From positions 3,155,001 to 3,219,000 of the forward strand of contig JACCIC010000028.1 of NCBI GenBank assembly GCA_018907035.1: 64,000 nucleotides of DNA, in the 5' to 3' direction. The position numbers and the translations under genes are program-made. The notes under the pieces are model-generated. The model was not told where the DNA came from. It searched no databases and worked only from the letters and a program-made list of their open reading frames with translations. Positions 12,651 through 25,758 of this stretch are shown in pieces (position 1 is the stretch's first letter; every line of letters begins with the position of its first letter). This stretch comes from Sycobia sp. Sy_11. Its lineage: Eukaryota; Arthropoda; Insecta; Hymenoptera; Epichrysomallidae.

Positions 12651-15600
12651 ACAGTACGCTTTGTTATCTCTGCATTAAGTAGCTACCTTTAGGAAATTTA
12701 TAATGTTTTCATTTTATCTTGTTTTTTGATACGATTATGCAGTATTGTAATTTGCCGTATTTTTATACGTATACAAATATTGCAATGCTTTTTGATCTAT
12801 GATAATATAGTTACCAGCCTCCACCTGACGTAAATAGACTGATTACTTTTTCAAATCTTGATGTATAACTGCACTGGTTAATGAATTGCGAGAGCATTTG
12901 ATATTGCAAGAGACATTCTATTTTTTCTTTCGTAAGATAAATAAAATTCAATAAATAAATACGTTATTTTCCAAAGTATATTTAGAATATATATAAATTG
13001 ATCTACTGAAATGTAAACTGAATTTGCCGATAATTTTTTCTGAAACCTATATTAATTCCGCACTATCAATCAAATTTAATTTAAAATGCAATTTATTTTT
13101 AAAACATTATACTTATTGTAGAACTACATGTAACAAATTACTCAAAATCGAACGAAAATTTTAATTTTAAGTTTGAAACGTTAAGTTTAGTTTAATTATC
13201 TTTTCAACATAGAGCTTATTAGTGTGTAGACTAAAATAACTGAAAAAAATACAGATAGATTTCCAATCACGAAAAACAAAAAACAAAAAAATTGTCGAAG
13301 ACAGAAAGCAGTTTACGTGTATCCGTGACGAAAATGGCCAAGATTGACAAAACAAAAGAAAAGCAGAACGATCGATGGACATTTACTGCGATGCCTTTCT
13401 GCTATGAGCGAAGTAATATGGCTGGATATTTGCGCGGCAAACACGAAAATGTTCGATGAAAATTGAAAGCGAAGCAAAGACGCGCTGAAATCGTTTTAAA
13501 GTGAAATAAAATTCCACGGATTTTCTGTATACATATTATAAAGTTTGAAATAGTTTAGTGGGCGAACTTATACGGAAATCCGCGTCTCTGTTTCTGTCTC
13601 TCTCTGTGTGTGTGTCTCTCTCTCCCTCTCTGTCTTTGCAAAACTATTCTTACTCTTCTGATGCGCGCATATTATAGACGACTGTCGGAGCGCACGATAC
13701 TCACATTTCACTGACCTGAGACTGAAATTATTTCTAAGTCAGTAGAATGCATCAATCGATAGCAATAGTAATGCCAACAAAAACAATATCAGCATCCCGA
13801 GATATGAACCATAAGAGATATTGCATGTTAACGTGGAGAATCTTGACCATGGTAATTCAACCAGAAAGTGCCAGTAGCACGATTAAACGATTAATCTATT
13901 ATATATAAAATATAATGCTATATAGAACTGTTGTATTCTGTGTACATTTTCTATTTAGTATTTGATCACGAATCAAGGTTAATATCAAATGTTATTTTTT
14001 GGCTCTGTAAAATTCTAAATATATGATAAGTTACTTTTTATTTCTGGAATAAAAAGTCATTCTTCTATTAATTCTTATCAATTGACATAATTACATTTAC
14101 TTGTTTGCAGCATATTTTGATAGATTAAGTGACATTGGAATAGAATGTTTTTTTAAAAGTTTTATTCAGTATTATTATTTTTTGCATGAAGTAACAAAAC
14201 ATATACAGTGTGTATCATAATTATAAAATCGCTATTTTTTATCAGAGAAGGAAAGAATGTAAAGGCCTTGCTTATAATGAAAAATATTGTTTTTTTTATG
14301 TTTTACAACAATAAAACTACTACAGTAATAACTAAACAAAGTACAAACTATATCGCTCTATTTTTTCATGTTTTATATAGGGTAAATACTTAATAACCTA
14401 GGTGTAATATTTAGCGAATCTTTGATTCTTTTTCATATCTTTTAAGATGCGACGTCATGAATCATTCGTCGGCTTCTTTATAAATATCCTGACAAGCAAA
14501 TGAAACTGCACTGTTTCATTTTGCAAACAGTATTTATAGCAAAGTTTTTGCAAAATTGCAATATGTTTTCAATGGGATTCAAACAGAGAATCGTTTTGAT
14601 TAAAAATATCATCGTTATCAAGCCACTTTTCTAATATTAATTATGTGAAACTAGTGATGCGTTGACTTTTTTGTAAATTAAATTACCTGCTTCATAATTA
14701 ATTAAAATTGGTATAAGATAGTCTTTGAATACATTTATAAACTGAGCAGAATTTATCTTACACAAAAAGTAATCGAGTGATATCATTTCATGAAGACAAA
14801 AACATGCCTTTCACCATTGAAAGATTACCTACAAAATCTTTTTTTAAGAAATATTGTGTTTCTTTTCTTATATGTTCCCAGTAAGACTAATCATCGTTAG
14901 AAACATCTTAATTAAACTTTTTATCATTGTGTAAAATAGCCTTCGAATAAAATAAAATTGGAATGTTAAAATTATTCATTCGTTACCACTTTATTATTTT
15001 TTGAATACGATACGAAATGTTAGCTCTTAATTTTACCTTATTTAAGATGAATTAGTCTTCGTATATGCACTCCGAGACAATCACGTACGATTATCTTTTT
15101 CTGGATATAACACAATCATTCACATAAGTAAAGCAATAAAACAGTGGTTACTAGCAATTGTACACTTAAAACTATTTATGCTAATAATTAACAATATAAT
15201 CAAAAGCTGGACAGGATATTTATACCATTATATTATTTTATAACATTAAAAATGAAAATAATGGATTTTCTAACCATTTATCTTGTACTTTTGAAGTTCT
15301 GAAACGTCAGAGAATAAAATTTATCATTGAGAATTTTCAATAATAATATATATTTTATCTAATTTATTAAAATAAATATTGGATTTTCGTGTTCAAGCTT
15401 CTCTTGCTGTACTGTATATAGTATCGAGGAATTACGAGTAATATTATTTATTATATGCAAGCTATTTATTTTTCTTCCCCTTCCTTGGAAAGAAAAGTTG
15501 TTTTGCAACTATGTCACACACTGTATGATATATATTGCTGTTATTATATTTGTACCGGTGTCAATTAACTACTTGTCGACTCATTGCTTTACTATCAACC

Positions 15601-16840
15601 CGATCCAACGTCTGAGGTAAGATAAGATTTACTATTTAATTCTTGTACAGAAGAATTTGTGTAGTATTAGAAATTTTTTTACTCTATATGTACTTGAGGA
15701 GGTCACATTAAATTCCAATCGGACGTTAATTTTCTTCAATTCATTGTTATCAGAAATTATTAATACAAACGTATATTGTATCTTTCAGACAGATCAAGCT
15801 ATAACGTCAATACATTAGTATTATGCTTATTAATTTGATAAGAGACATAATTGTATTTCAATTAAATTAGTAGTCCATAAATTGATTTATCTTTATATTG
15901 TATTTGGATGAAATTATATTTCTCTCATTACACATTCCATAAAAATATATCTAATTTTACTTGGCGGAAATAAGCTTCTTTAATTCTTCATTTTCGATTC
16001 ATGAAGATTATAAACGGAATCGTTATAAATATAAATATTTTAGATACTGGCTTGTTTAATTTAATTTTCAGAATATAAAATAGAATTATACCTAATATAT
16101 TATTTACATATAAGCTAATAAAAAGCTAAATTAATTATAGTTTAACGACTATAAGTAATTTAAGTTATATGATTCCAGACATTAGAATAAGGAAATATTT
16201 TAATTATATCATTGATAACCGATTAAGTTAACCACTATTAAACTAAAAAGATCTAAACTAAAAATAATATTCTTTTATACTCCATGGTTGTTCATTATTG
16301 TTTCTTTGAATCTAAATAATTGAGGAGTAAATACTTCTTAAAATAAAATTAGAAATGATTAAAATGATACGTATATTGATAGGATAAAATAACACCTTTC
16401 CTCGGTTTATGGAATATAGTCACAAGATATCGTTACAGAATACCAAATGTAAATTTAGATAAGAGATATTCAGACTTTTTATTACGTGACAATTGATATA
16501 ATAAAAAATGAAGGTCACTGACTAATATTGCTTTTCATTAACAATAAGCCTAGTTTTCAGGTGTAAATTAAATTTTCATATTTTTACATTATTTTTCCGA
16601 AATTTCTAAAAAGGTGTGTTAGAAACAATTTTAAAAAACAATTAAATTCCAATGAAATTTTCAAGCGAAATAGAGTTTAAAACCATGTGTAAATTCACCA
16701 GATATATAATACAAATAAATAAGTAAAAAAATTAATGCATGCTGATTTCAGTTTAGTAGCTACGCTACTTAAATTATCGTATAGTAGACGTAATAATATT
16801 GAATGAATTATTATAAAATATTCACGTGTACACATCATAT
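12650..16840. other. AT-rich plain upstream of the MBF2-family gene, no gene seen
   Basis: AT-rich throughout. A pyrimidine-rich CT/GT patch lies at 13585-13640. Otherwise unique sequence without credible open frames. Confidence 0.6.
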
Positions 16841-16847
16841 CCGACTG

Positions 16848-16854
16848 TATAAAA
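16848..16854 (+). promoter_or_regulatory. TATA box of the MBF2-family gene
   Basis: TATAAAA lies about 170 nt upstream of the start codon. The expected start site, about 30 nt downstream (near 16878), would give a 5' UTR of about 140 nt. A CAGTC initiator-like sequence lies a little further on, near 16893. Confidence 0.5.
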
Positions 16855-17019
16855 CAATCGCTGATGTTCTAGTACCCGTTTATAACAAGTCGCAGTCTAT
16901 ACGTGATTACAGTTTAAAAGGTGTTAATTAATAAGAGCGAAGCTAATCGGAACGGATTACGACACAACAACGAGAACAACAACGACAAAACGAAGCAGAA
17001 GATATTGCCAAAAATTGCA

Positions 17020-17415
17020 ATGGGGATACTGAAGTTTCTAGTGCTAATTGCGATTTTTACCGTCCAAGCCGCCGAAGTACCAGGCAGCAATCGCCTCTTC
17101 GCCGTTTATTCGAGAATGTTCGACATCGTCCTGGGCACGAGGGAGCTGAACGACCGGCCCGTGGTCGCGGAGACCGTTCACTCGCTGCCGAACTTTCTGG
17201 GAAAGAAGGTCGTCATGAAAAAGATCTACAAGCTGGACCTGGGCATGAAGATCACCCAGGTCATTCTGTTTCAGAAGATAACCAACGGATTCGGCGCCGA
17301 GGTCTCCCAGATCATCGGCGGCCCTCCCACGAATTATCTCAACGTGACTTTCACGAGCCAGCGATTTCACGGCATCAGGCACAACGTTCTGGTGTTCGCG
17401 AAGAAGATTGTCTGA
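17020..17415 (+). CDS. MBF2-family secreted protein
   Basis: The gene encodes a 131-residue protein in a single open exon. Residues 1-18 (MGILKFLVLIAIFTVQAA) are a clear signal peptide. The C-terminal half has the MBF2-family pattern: hydrophobic strand KITQVILFQKITNGFGAEVS (77-96), then the GGPPTNYLNVTF segment (100-111), SQRFHGI (113-119) and a final NVLVFAKK strand. The family name comes from silk moth MBF2, described as a transcriptional co-activator, but most insect members carry signal peptides and are probably secreted; their role is unclear. There are no cysteines. NVT (108-110) is a possible N-glycosylation site. The ATG at 17020 is preferred over an upstream in-frame open stretch that lacks ATG. 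The exon is far more GC-rich than its AT-rich surroundings. An untranslated upstream exon is possible because AG acceptor-like sequence lies near 16912. Confidence 0.85.
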   Translation: MGILKFLVLIAIFTVQAAEVPGSNRLFAVYSRMFDIVLGTRELNDRPVVAETVHSLPNFLGKKVVMKKIYKLDLGMKITQVILFQKITNGFGAEVSQIIGGPPTNYLNVTFTSQRFHGIRHNVLVFAKKIV

Positions 17416-17816
17416 AGGAGATTGTGGATTTTACGTCAGCGCAAAAACAAGTCTGTGATTACAATATTTTCACTGCTCTTCGTTACGCACGTCTATATAA
17501 ACAAAAAAAATAATAATAATAATAATAATACGTATTACTTTATAAGTGAAGCGTGGCAACTCATATACATAGTTATTTGCGTTTAAACGATAGTAAATTG
17601 AATTTATAAACGATAAATACTTTAATATAGATATTATAAATAATTTATTATAGATTTTGTGTACATACAAAATGTTATAAATCTTACGCACATGTATTAT
17701 TTTAATGTATTATGAAAATTTATATAAATAGATCTCATAATTAATCAATTGTAAATTTCCCAAACTAACTCCAAATACAGATTTAAATCGTATGTATAAC
17801 ATTTAAACGAGCAAAG
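17416..17816 (+). other. Probable 3' UTR of the MBF2-family gene
   Basis: This is AT-rich sequence between the stop codon and the AATAAA hexamer. It includes a short (AAT)n run at about 17510-17530. No open frame worth noting. Confidence 0.4.
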
Positions 17817-17822
17817 AATAAA
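17817..17822 (+). terminator. Poly(A) signal AATAAA, probable end of the MBF2-family transcript
   Basis: I found no earlier AATAAA hexamer after the stop codon at 17413-17415. It would give a 3' UTR of about 400 nt. Confidence 0.45.
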
Positions 17823-17859
17823 TATTTATTAGTACTATATCATAAGTAGTTTATTCAAT

Positions 17860-18460
17860 AAGCCGGCGTTTGTTAAAAATTTCGCATTCAAAGCAACGAT
17901 CGCTCGTCGATTTACCCGTGAAACTCGATCGCGCGCTGTGCGCTACGCGTATCGCATTGATTTCTTCTCGAAGAAAAGAAGAGAGGGAGAGACCTTCTCC
18001 CGTCCTGCTTCCCCATCCGTCCCCCCTCCGTTCCCTTCGTCCCATCCATCGTTCATAGTTTCATACGTCAGATAAGATGGCCTGAATTATGTATACGAGA
18101 AGAATGCATCATCGCTCTAGTTCCACTCGCCACCCCTCCCCCTACCCCCCCCCTAACCCTCACAGTGCGAGGTTCGCGTACGCGCGCCCAGGTGCACGCG
18201 TTGCTCCGGCCCTCTATATTATATGGGGAGCGCGTCGTCCGCTGCGAAAGTGGGAATTAAGATAGCGCGCGATCCGCCTCGACGCGAAACGGGGCCCCAT
18301 GCATGCCGGCGAGCGCGAAAGATAAGACGTTCGAGGGGATGTGGGACGTCGGGGAGATCCGCGACGACGCGGAGAGACGCCGGCCAATGTTGGGGGGGGG
18401 GGGGCCGAGTTCTTAGATAAAAAAATTGGGGACGCGCAAATCCTTAGCATGAAATTGGGC
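17860..18460. other. GC-rich island downstream of the MBF2-family gene
   Basis: GC- and CpG-rich segment with C runs near 18130-18160 and a G run near 18390-18405. Open frames on both strands are Arg/Ser/Pro-rich with no family match. It may be a regulatory region or an untranslated exon. Confidence 0.4.
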
Positions 18461-19490
18461 TGGAATTGACATCGAATTTCTGGAAATGACGCCGAGTTCT
18501 TTCTAGCTCTGTATTTTGTTATTTACTGGGAAATTTTGACAATGTTCTATTGGATGTGTACACAGTTCTCGCTCTGACACAATTCCCACACGTATGATAT
18601 GTTAATTTATTGAAAAACCGGCTTGAGTTGCGATAACAGTTGCGATAATGGATGGGCATCGATTGAATTGTATTAACCACGTGCTGTTCACGGTCTTCAT
18701 TGCTATTTATCCGAAGTGCGTTCCATTGATACTCACTGGATAATCATCGCCTCATACGCCGCATTCGAGACAGATATGAAAACTCGTTGAACATCATATC
18801 CGTATTATTAATTGAAAATTTATTACGCACTTGATAAAGTATTAATAATAATAGCACGTCTCAAGGGGACACCGAATTAAAATCTGACCGTTTACGTAAT
18901 CCGCGCAATATGACGAAAGATTTAACTAAGATTTTGAACATTGTAACAATTTTTGCACTTGGATAGGGAAAAATAGTTATTTCGCGAGCTGTCTGTGGAG
19001 ATCAATACTTATAATTTACGGAAAATCTCGGATTCATTGTACAAGGAACAAATATAACATTATTTACACTATTATGAATTATTCAATAGTATCTGTAAAA
19101 TCTTTGTTGTCGGACAAATGTACGACAGCAATGTATAATAAACGTGGGATTTCATGGAAACAAATGTACATGAATTTACAGAAATTTACAGAAAAAAAAA
19201 AAAAAAAAAAACTGATAACGTAAATAAAAATAACAAACTTATGTTTTAAGAAAGAAGTAAAAATTTGGATAAATGAAAAATAATCAATAAACCTTCATTA
19301 ATCTAGTTCTATCACATACAAATAGTCCACATTCACAGATTTCAGCATATGAACTCCGAAGTCGACGATTGAACAGTCCTTGAAGTAATACTAAAGTAGG
19401 TTGTACATATAAATATATATATATATATCGTATATGCATACATTTCGACTCCAGTTACATATATAAAGTCCCGTTTAATTATTCCCGCGC
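18461..19490. other. AT-rich intergenic sequence, no gene seen
   Basis: Contains a poly(A) run of about 20 at 19191-19210. No open frame above chance. Confidence 0.55.
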
Positions 19491-20710
19491 GCGCCTGTCA
19501 CGCGAACAGCACAATATACATACAGTTCCCGGGGCAAAGGAACTCTCGCCTCGACGAACAGATGCTACACGCGGGGGAGGGGGGGCTTTCAACGCCCGGG
19601 GCAGAAAACACGTATACACGTATATATACGTGTGTATGTGTGCGAGGAAAATCCTCGCGCACCGCGGAACTTCCCGTAGAGAAAAACAGCATCGGAGCGG
19701 CCCGTGTACGTTGGACTATACGGCAAATTGGCTTTTAAATTACGTTTGCCTTTTACACCGCCCGCGAGAAAAGTACACAGTATAAAGGCGCGCTTTTCCG
19801 AATAGACAGGCGCGGGAAGGAGGGCGAGGGGATGTAAACGGAGAGCCGAGCGTAAAAAAAGCCCCTCGTTCGCCGCCGTTCGGTTTCGCTTTATTTGCAA
19901 AGTTTTCTGCCTGATTGATTTCGCGGGGAAATTTTTTTATTTTCATACGGCTCGCGGATCTCGGGGAGGGAAGTTGAAACGGGGCGCAATCGAATAGTTG
20001 GGCGAAAACTTTGGCAATTATCAATTCGGCTAATGCATTGGGCACCGATTTTACAGATACGAATTGTATACTTTCGAAAGCGGGAAACTCGTCGTGGATT
20101 TAATCAGCCGCCGAAGATATATAGTGCCACTGTTCTATGCACTCGTAGTGTAATGCTCGCGAATCTTATACTTGGCAAATTGTAAAAATTGCGTCGACAG
20201 TGCAAATTCTGCAATCTCTCTCGTTCTCTTGTGTGTGTGCGCGCGCACACACACACACTGTCACGCTCGACTTCGGCCAAATGAGGGTGGAGGCGGAATG
20301 GTATAAGGTATGGGCAATCTGGCATGTGTCTCCTCAGCGAGCTGCTAGATCTTTCAACCCTGTAGGGGGGAGGGAGGGTAGGGTGAACAGGGGGAATTGC
20401 TTCTCGACGGTGCGCCCCTCTCCGTCGCTGACGGCTCGCGATTTCGCTCCCGGGGCATAAGATATGTCCTCGGAAAAGATTATTTGAAAAGCGCCGATTC
20501 TATAAGAGGGAGGTGCGCTCCCCTCCCCCTCCCCGCCCACCGCCACTTCCGCGCAGCGTATGAACGCCGTCGACGCATCGCGATCTCTAAAATAATGCCG
20601 CCATTAATCTTGAGCTCGCGATCTGCTGTACAGCTGGACGGAAGAATGATGTTAGAAGTCCTTTTCCAGAAAGTGATTAATTTGACAATTCTTTTTGCTC
20701 GCGCTCATTA
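19490..20710. other. GC-rich segment without recognisable coding content
   Basis: CpG-rich sequence with a short (GT)/(CG)/(CA) patch at 20230-20260. Overlapping open frames on both strands are Arg/Pro/Ser-rich and mutually exclusive, and none shows a domain. Confidence 0.45.
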
Positions 20711-23700
20711 ATACGTTGATAGATTGCTAAATTAATTCTGTAACCGATAGAATTACTAAGAAAATTTATTCATCCAATTATTTTCTCAGTGCATATTTAT
20801 CATTTATGTAAGATTCGTTTTTGTTACTCAGATATAAAAATCACACAAAACTAAAATGTATAGATTTGACAGACTGATATTTGGCGGAATGATAACGATA
20901 AGATACCGATAACTGCCCGCAATAGCGTTGGAATAGACACCTTATGTAAGTATTCGTTAATTATCTTTAGGATAATAATGGCATGATCTTCGATCACATA
21001 ACTGGTTAGGTATATAGTAGAATCAATTAAATTTACTCAGTTGTTTATATAAACATAAACATGGGAGGAAATATTTTCTATTATTCAGATTGACTAATTG
21101 TTGTACACTTTCGGTTTTTCTCATCAATGGATGCATTTCCATATAAACAGATATCTAGATAGATACGTTATTTACTCTGAGGATTCCTAGTACATTATAT
21201 ATCTACAATGATAATTACATTAACAATGTGTACAAAGCTTCTCCGAAATAATTATCTCCATAAGAGATATTAAACTGGGCTTTAATGAATCTTAAAGTAG
21301 CTCTTCAATAAAGAAAATTTTAATCAAGTGAAAGTTGAGAATAGAACCTTTTAAAATTGTACAAGTATGATTTTGGGCTATTCAATATAAAAAATTATTG
21401 TTAATAATTACTATTCATTTGTTAATGAATAGATCAAGATTTCATGAACTACTGAATAATATTTATATTTATTATTAATGTTTCATAGATGCGCGTATAT
21501 TCGACCATAACGCATAAAATAATTTTAAATCTTGTATATTTTAGTAAATATCTTTTTTTTGCCTGCCTATCGCACAATCCGTATAATATTTATGAAAATG
21601 GCATTTTTTCTTTCGATATCTCTATTTTCTTATCAATCGGACAATGTTCAGTACATAATTTTTAATATTATTCTTGAACCTGCTACGTCATCCCAACAGC
21701 TGACATATAATCTTATTTTAAAACATAGATTTTCAAATATTATTATTTCAATTATTTTATTAACACCGCGGAGATAAAGCAACATTTATGTTTTTATCAA
21801 CATCTGAAAAATAATATGGTCTAATTTTATTTTAATCCTTCATTTTTGCAATTTTTGAGGCGATTCCTTCATAGAAATAATATAAAATACAAAATTCATT
21901 GTAAATTAAATCATCAATGATGGAATATAATACAATATAAATTCATATTGAGTATATACTTCGTGTCAAGGTTCAATCGGTGATAAATGCTTAATGTGAT
22001 GTAAAATCTTGAAAAAGACGATTAATGATGACCGTTTAAGATTCTAACGATTGATGTAAGGAATATCATCCCCATAATCGTGGAAAAATAAAAGAATACC
22101 AGAACATGCCAATACGAACGCGAATTTATTTGTTATTTTTTTTTGAGCGGCATTTCTATGATTATCTTGAAAATTAAATTTCTCAGACAAATGCGCCGGT
22201 TATGCGGGATGTATTATTGCACCGAGCAAAGTTAGCGCTAAGATATCATGTCTGGATTATATACGGAAGTATATCTAGCGCTTTGTAAGTCGGGATAATA
22301 TGGTGAAACTTTTTAAGATCATCGGAAAAAAGTAACACCGGCGTTCTTGCAGCTTTGAAGTTTCGAGCGGATAAGTTTCGCGGATAAGCCAAGAACAAAA
22401 AGCGGGCGATATAATCAAGATAGGGAAAGATGAACTTTTTAATAAACTCGCTCTTTAGATTTTGTAGGGAGGCGCAGTTACATTGCTCGAGTCTAGTCAG
22501 TGCGATATCATATTTCGCGTTATGAAGGTAATGTCGAGTGGCTCGATTTACCATGCTTCGAAAATGAATGGCAATTATCTTAATAGAATCTTAACGGATG
22601 TGATCAATAGAGCATTCTATCGATTGGTCCTTAATATAATAATGGTAATTGACTCATCTTGAAGCGTTTTATAAAGCCGCGGGTGTCAATCGGAAATTCG
22701 CGCACCTTTCATGCATTATACTAGTCTTAAGATCAACTACATTAAAGCAAAACGGGTGTTCAATACACGATGAATTATTTTGTTCATAATGTTACTTTAC
22801 TCGTTAAAATGTTCACTTTTAACAATTGTAAAAATTGTCGGCGTTTAGATGGCAGAAGCAATGGATCGAGGGATGGACAGAGCTCAAAATGAGCCACCGA
22901 AGTTAGGATTAAATGTTGTCATCGTGATGAGCAAATCCCATCGCATCACAGTGCAATGATGAGATTACATTGTAAAATTGATACCACTTTCAAATTCTCA
23001 GACAAATGGAAAAAGAATTACTTTAACTTTACCTTTATCTAACGGCATTTCTTCTATCTTTGAGGCGAGTTCTTTAACCAATATGGAAGAAGTGTACCTA
23101 ACAGCAAATTGGATAAGCTCATGAACAATGGCAAAACGCCCGCATTCTTCCGCGCCGAGCAGCCTACGTTTTCGACGCATTTTTAAAGCTCCGCATTGTT
23201 ACAGTCGAACTTTAATTCGGTCTTAGAAACAATAATAAAGAGGCTCGGGGCAGCCGGGTTTCTACGCTCTTGCGAAGAGTTTTGTAAGTGCCATAATCCT
23301 CCGGACGATTAAATTTTCTGTAACTATCGGAGGCTTTGTTTCTGGCCGAGAATTAGCTTCCTTATGCTAATTCTAAAAAGGTAGCGCAAGTTCTTTGTTT
23401 TTGTATTTGAGCACTTGACAAGGAACGTGTATATGCGGTGTATAGTGTTTAAGGTATGGTTGCAAAGAAACTACATTTTCACCGCGTGTACTTAAATAAT
23501 GAACAAAGTTCCAATTAATTTACGCAACGTGTATATGCCTCATGAAGATGCTTCTAATCAAAATTACAGAATTTCTGACGCAGAATTACATTCATAACGG
23601 ATTTAGTCGCCGAAAAAGACAGCACGGTCAATAATGCAATAAAAAGACACAAGAATGTTTCAGTTTTAGCATTTTATATTAATACTGATACAATAGACTA

Positions 23701-23790
23701 GATAAATCTTTTGATAAATCGACGAATTGAAAAAACAGCAGAAAAATCTAAAAATATCGCTGGTTGTAAAGAGTGCTAATATGTGTATAA
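20711..23790. other. AT-rich intergenic sequence, no supported gene
   Basis: Two minus-strand open frames (22246-22554 and 22998-23180) have balanced amino-acid composition but no family match and no obvious splice partners. Confidence 0.5.
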
Positions 23791-23805
23791 AAGAGAATCG
23801 GGTCA

Positions 23806-24133
23806 TTGAACCCCTTCCGCCTCCCTGTAAACGAGAAACGAGCAAAAAGCAATATACTTTGTGAACAGGAACTAAATCTCGAGACAGTCCGTTCGCAGGC
23901 TACGCCTTTACTTCGCTGTAAACTTTCGCCCCGAGCGCCGCCTCTGCCCTTCAGCGCGTCTCAAACTTATACGGCGAAGTCGGATACGCGCGCCCCATGT
24001 TGTCTTGAGCGTAAGAATGCGCGAAACGATCGCTCGCCCTTTATGGACCGACACCCCTGCCCCTCCGACGCCTCATCACGTCCTCCTTTTTTTTCTATCT
24101 CCGACCAACGGGGATCGATGCGCGTAACTATAC

Positions 24134-24212
<79 letters not shown>

Positions 24213-25400
24213 TACCGAAGATTTACCGGCGGGTGAGTGGGCGACGCCGCGCACTCTCCCGACGGGGTAGGCGCAAGAGCACCTCGTGGTGGGGAGGGCG
24301 GAGGTTGGGGGATTCGCGCGATTTGCAAGACACATGGGGGCTATTAGTCTCCGAACGAGGCTTTAAGCTCGTCCTCCAACCCCCCCCCCCAGACGCCCCC
24401 TCCCCCGTGAGCAATGCTTCTCGTTAGCGAGTCGCCGTTACTTTGTCCAACCGCCGCATATATATATACACGTACGCGAGCGATTCGCTGGGCATCGAAG
24501 ATCCCGCGCCGTCCCGCGTAAACTCAGCCTAGAAAAGTGGCGCACGTCTTATTCGACGCCGCTGGCTCGCGAGAGAGGATCCGTTGCGATCGCGCCAATA
24601 ATCGACGGACAGCGCGCTCGCTGAGGGTCGTAAAAGCCTCGGGACGCAGCGGTTCCCATGCAGTCCGGGCGGGGCCGAGTGCGCTTCTTGATCGTCCGTA
24701 TATGCATTTGCACGGGCGGGGAAATTCTATAAGAGCTGCTCGCGCGCGCTCGCCTCCTTTTACGGGCGTCTCTCGAGCATTTGCATTCTGCGGCTCGGTA
24801 AAATTAAATTTCGCGCCGCAACTTACGGCTACGGAATTTCCAAGTAAATTTCCCGACGTTCCGGGCTTCGGTCGCGATGGTTAAAGTAAAAACAAAAAAT
24901 GCTCATCGAGGTAAAAAAAAAAATGCGGACGGCATTCGTGTCGGCCGCGGAAGCGTCTTCGAGTCGAGAGCCGAGTCCTGTAGTTTGGCGATTACCGGGC
25001 AAATTCGTATATTGAATTTAAACCATATGTACGCATACGTATTTGATCATTCATTCGAATCCGAGTATCGATAGGACGTTTTCGCGACGCAGTCTCGTAT
25101 CGCAATCGTAGCGACGGGCCGCCGAGCTGTCGCGCTCGCACGAGCGAGAGCGGAGGGTAAACAGCAAGCAAATATATCCGAGGCGTTCTCGAAACTGGAG
25201 CAGGTGCAAAAATGTCGCGAGAGCCCGCCTTTATTCGCGGGACGCGAGAGCGGCGCGGCGTCGCGGCAATGGGCTCATTTGAATGCGACACGCGGAGCCC
25301 GGGGGGGGGGGCCGAAAAAGCCGCGAGACGAAAGGTATTGGCTTAACGTAAGTTACGGCTTCGAAGTCAATAGTGCGCCATAACGATTCCGCCCTCTTTG
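23806..25400. other. GC-rich, CpG-rich segment
   Basis: Interrupted by a compound microsatellite at 24137-24210. It contains C and G runs (24378-24390, 25300-25310). Open frames are Arg/Ser/Ala-rich and overlapping, so coding is not supported. A promoter or an untranslated exon is possible. Confidence 0.4.
24137..24210. repeat. Compound (AC)n(AT)n microsatellite
   Basis: The AC run to about 24174 continues directly into AT units. Confidence 0.97.
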
Positions 25401-25589
25401 CTCTATCGACGTATATATGTTTAAATAATAATGTAGATTGCTGTGCCGAAGACGCTATATATATATTATACTTTGCCACTGGTACGACTACTATTGTTTT
25501 CTTATTTGCGCAGCTGCATTGTGAAGAAAAGCTGAATTTTTTGTTTTTCTTTTTGCTTTTTTTTCGCTTTTTTAAGAATACTCGATAAC

Positions 25590-25703
25590 GTACAACTTGG
25601 ACTATAGCTTAAGGTGAATAATTTTATAGTAGAATTTTTTGTTACAATATAAAAAATAGATAAAAGTTATTATACTTATAATTTATGATGATATGTATAA
25701 AAA

Positions 25704-25758
<55 letters not shown>

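Noticed and set aside
17044..17382. 112-codon minus-strand open frame opposite the MBF2-family gene
   Set aside because: It is the antisense shadow of a GC-rich coding exon, and the plus-strand frame has the signal peptide and family pattern.
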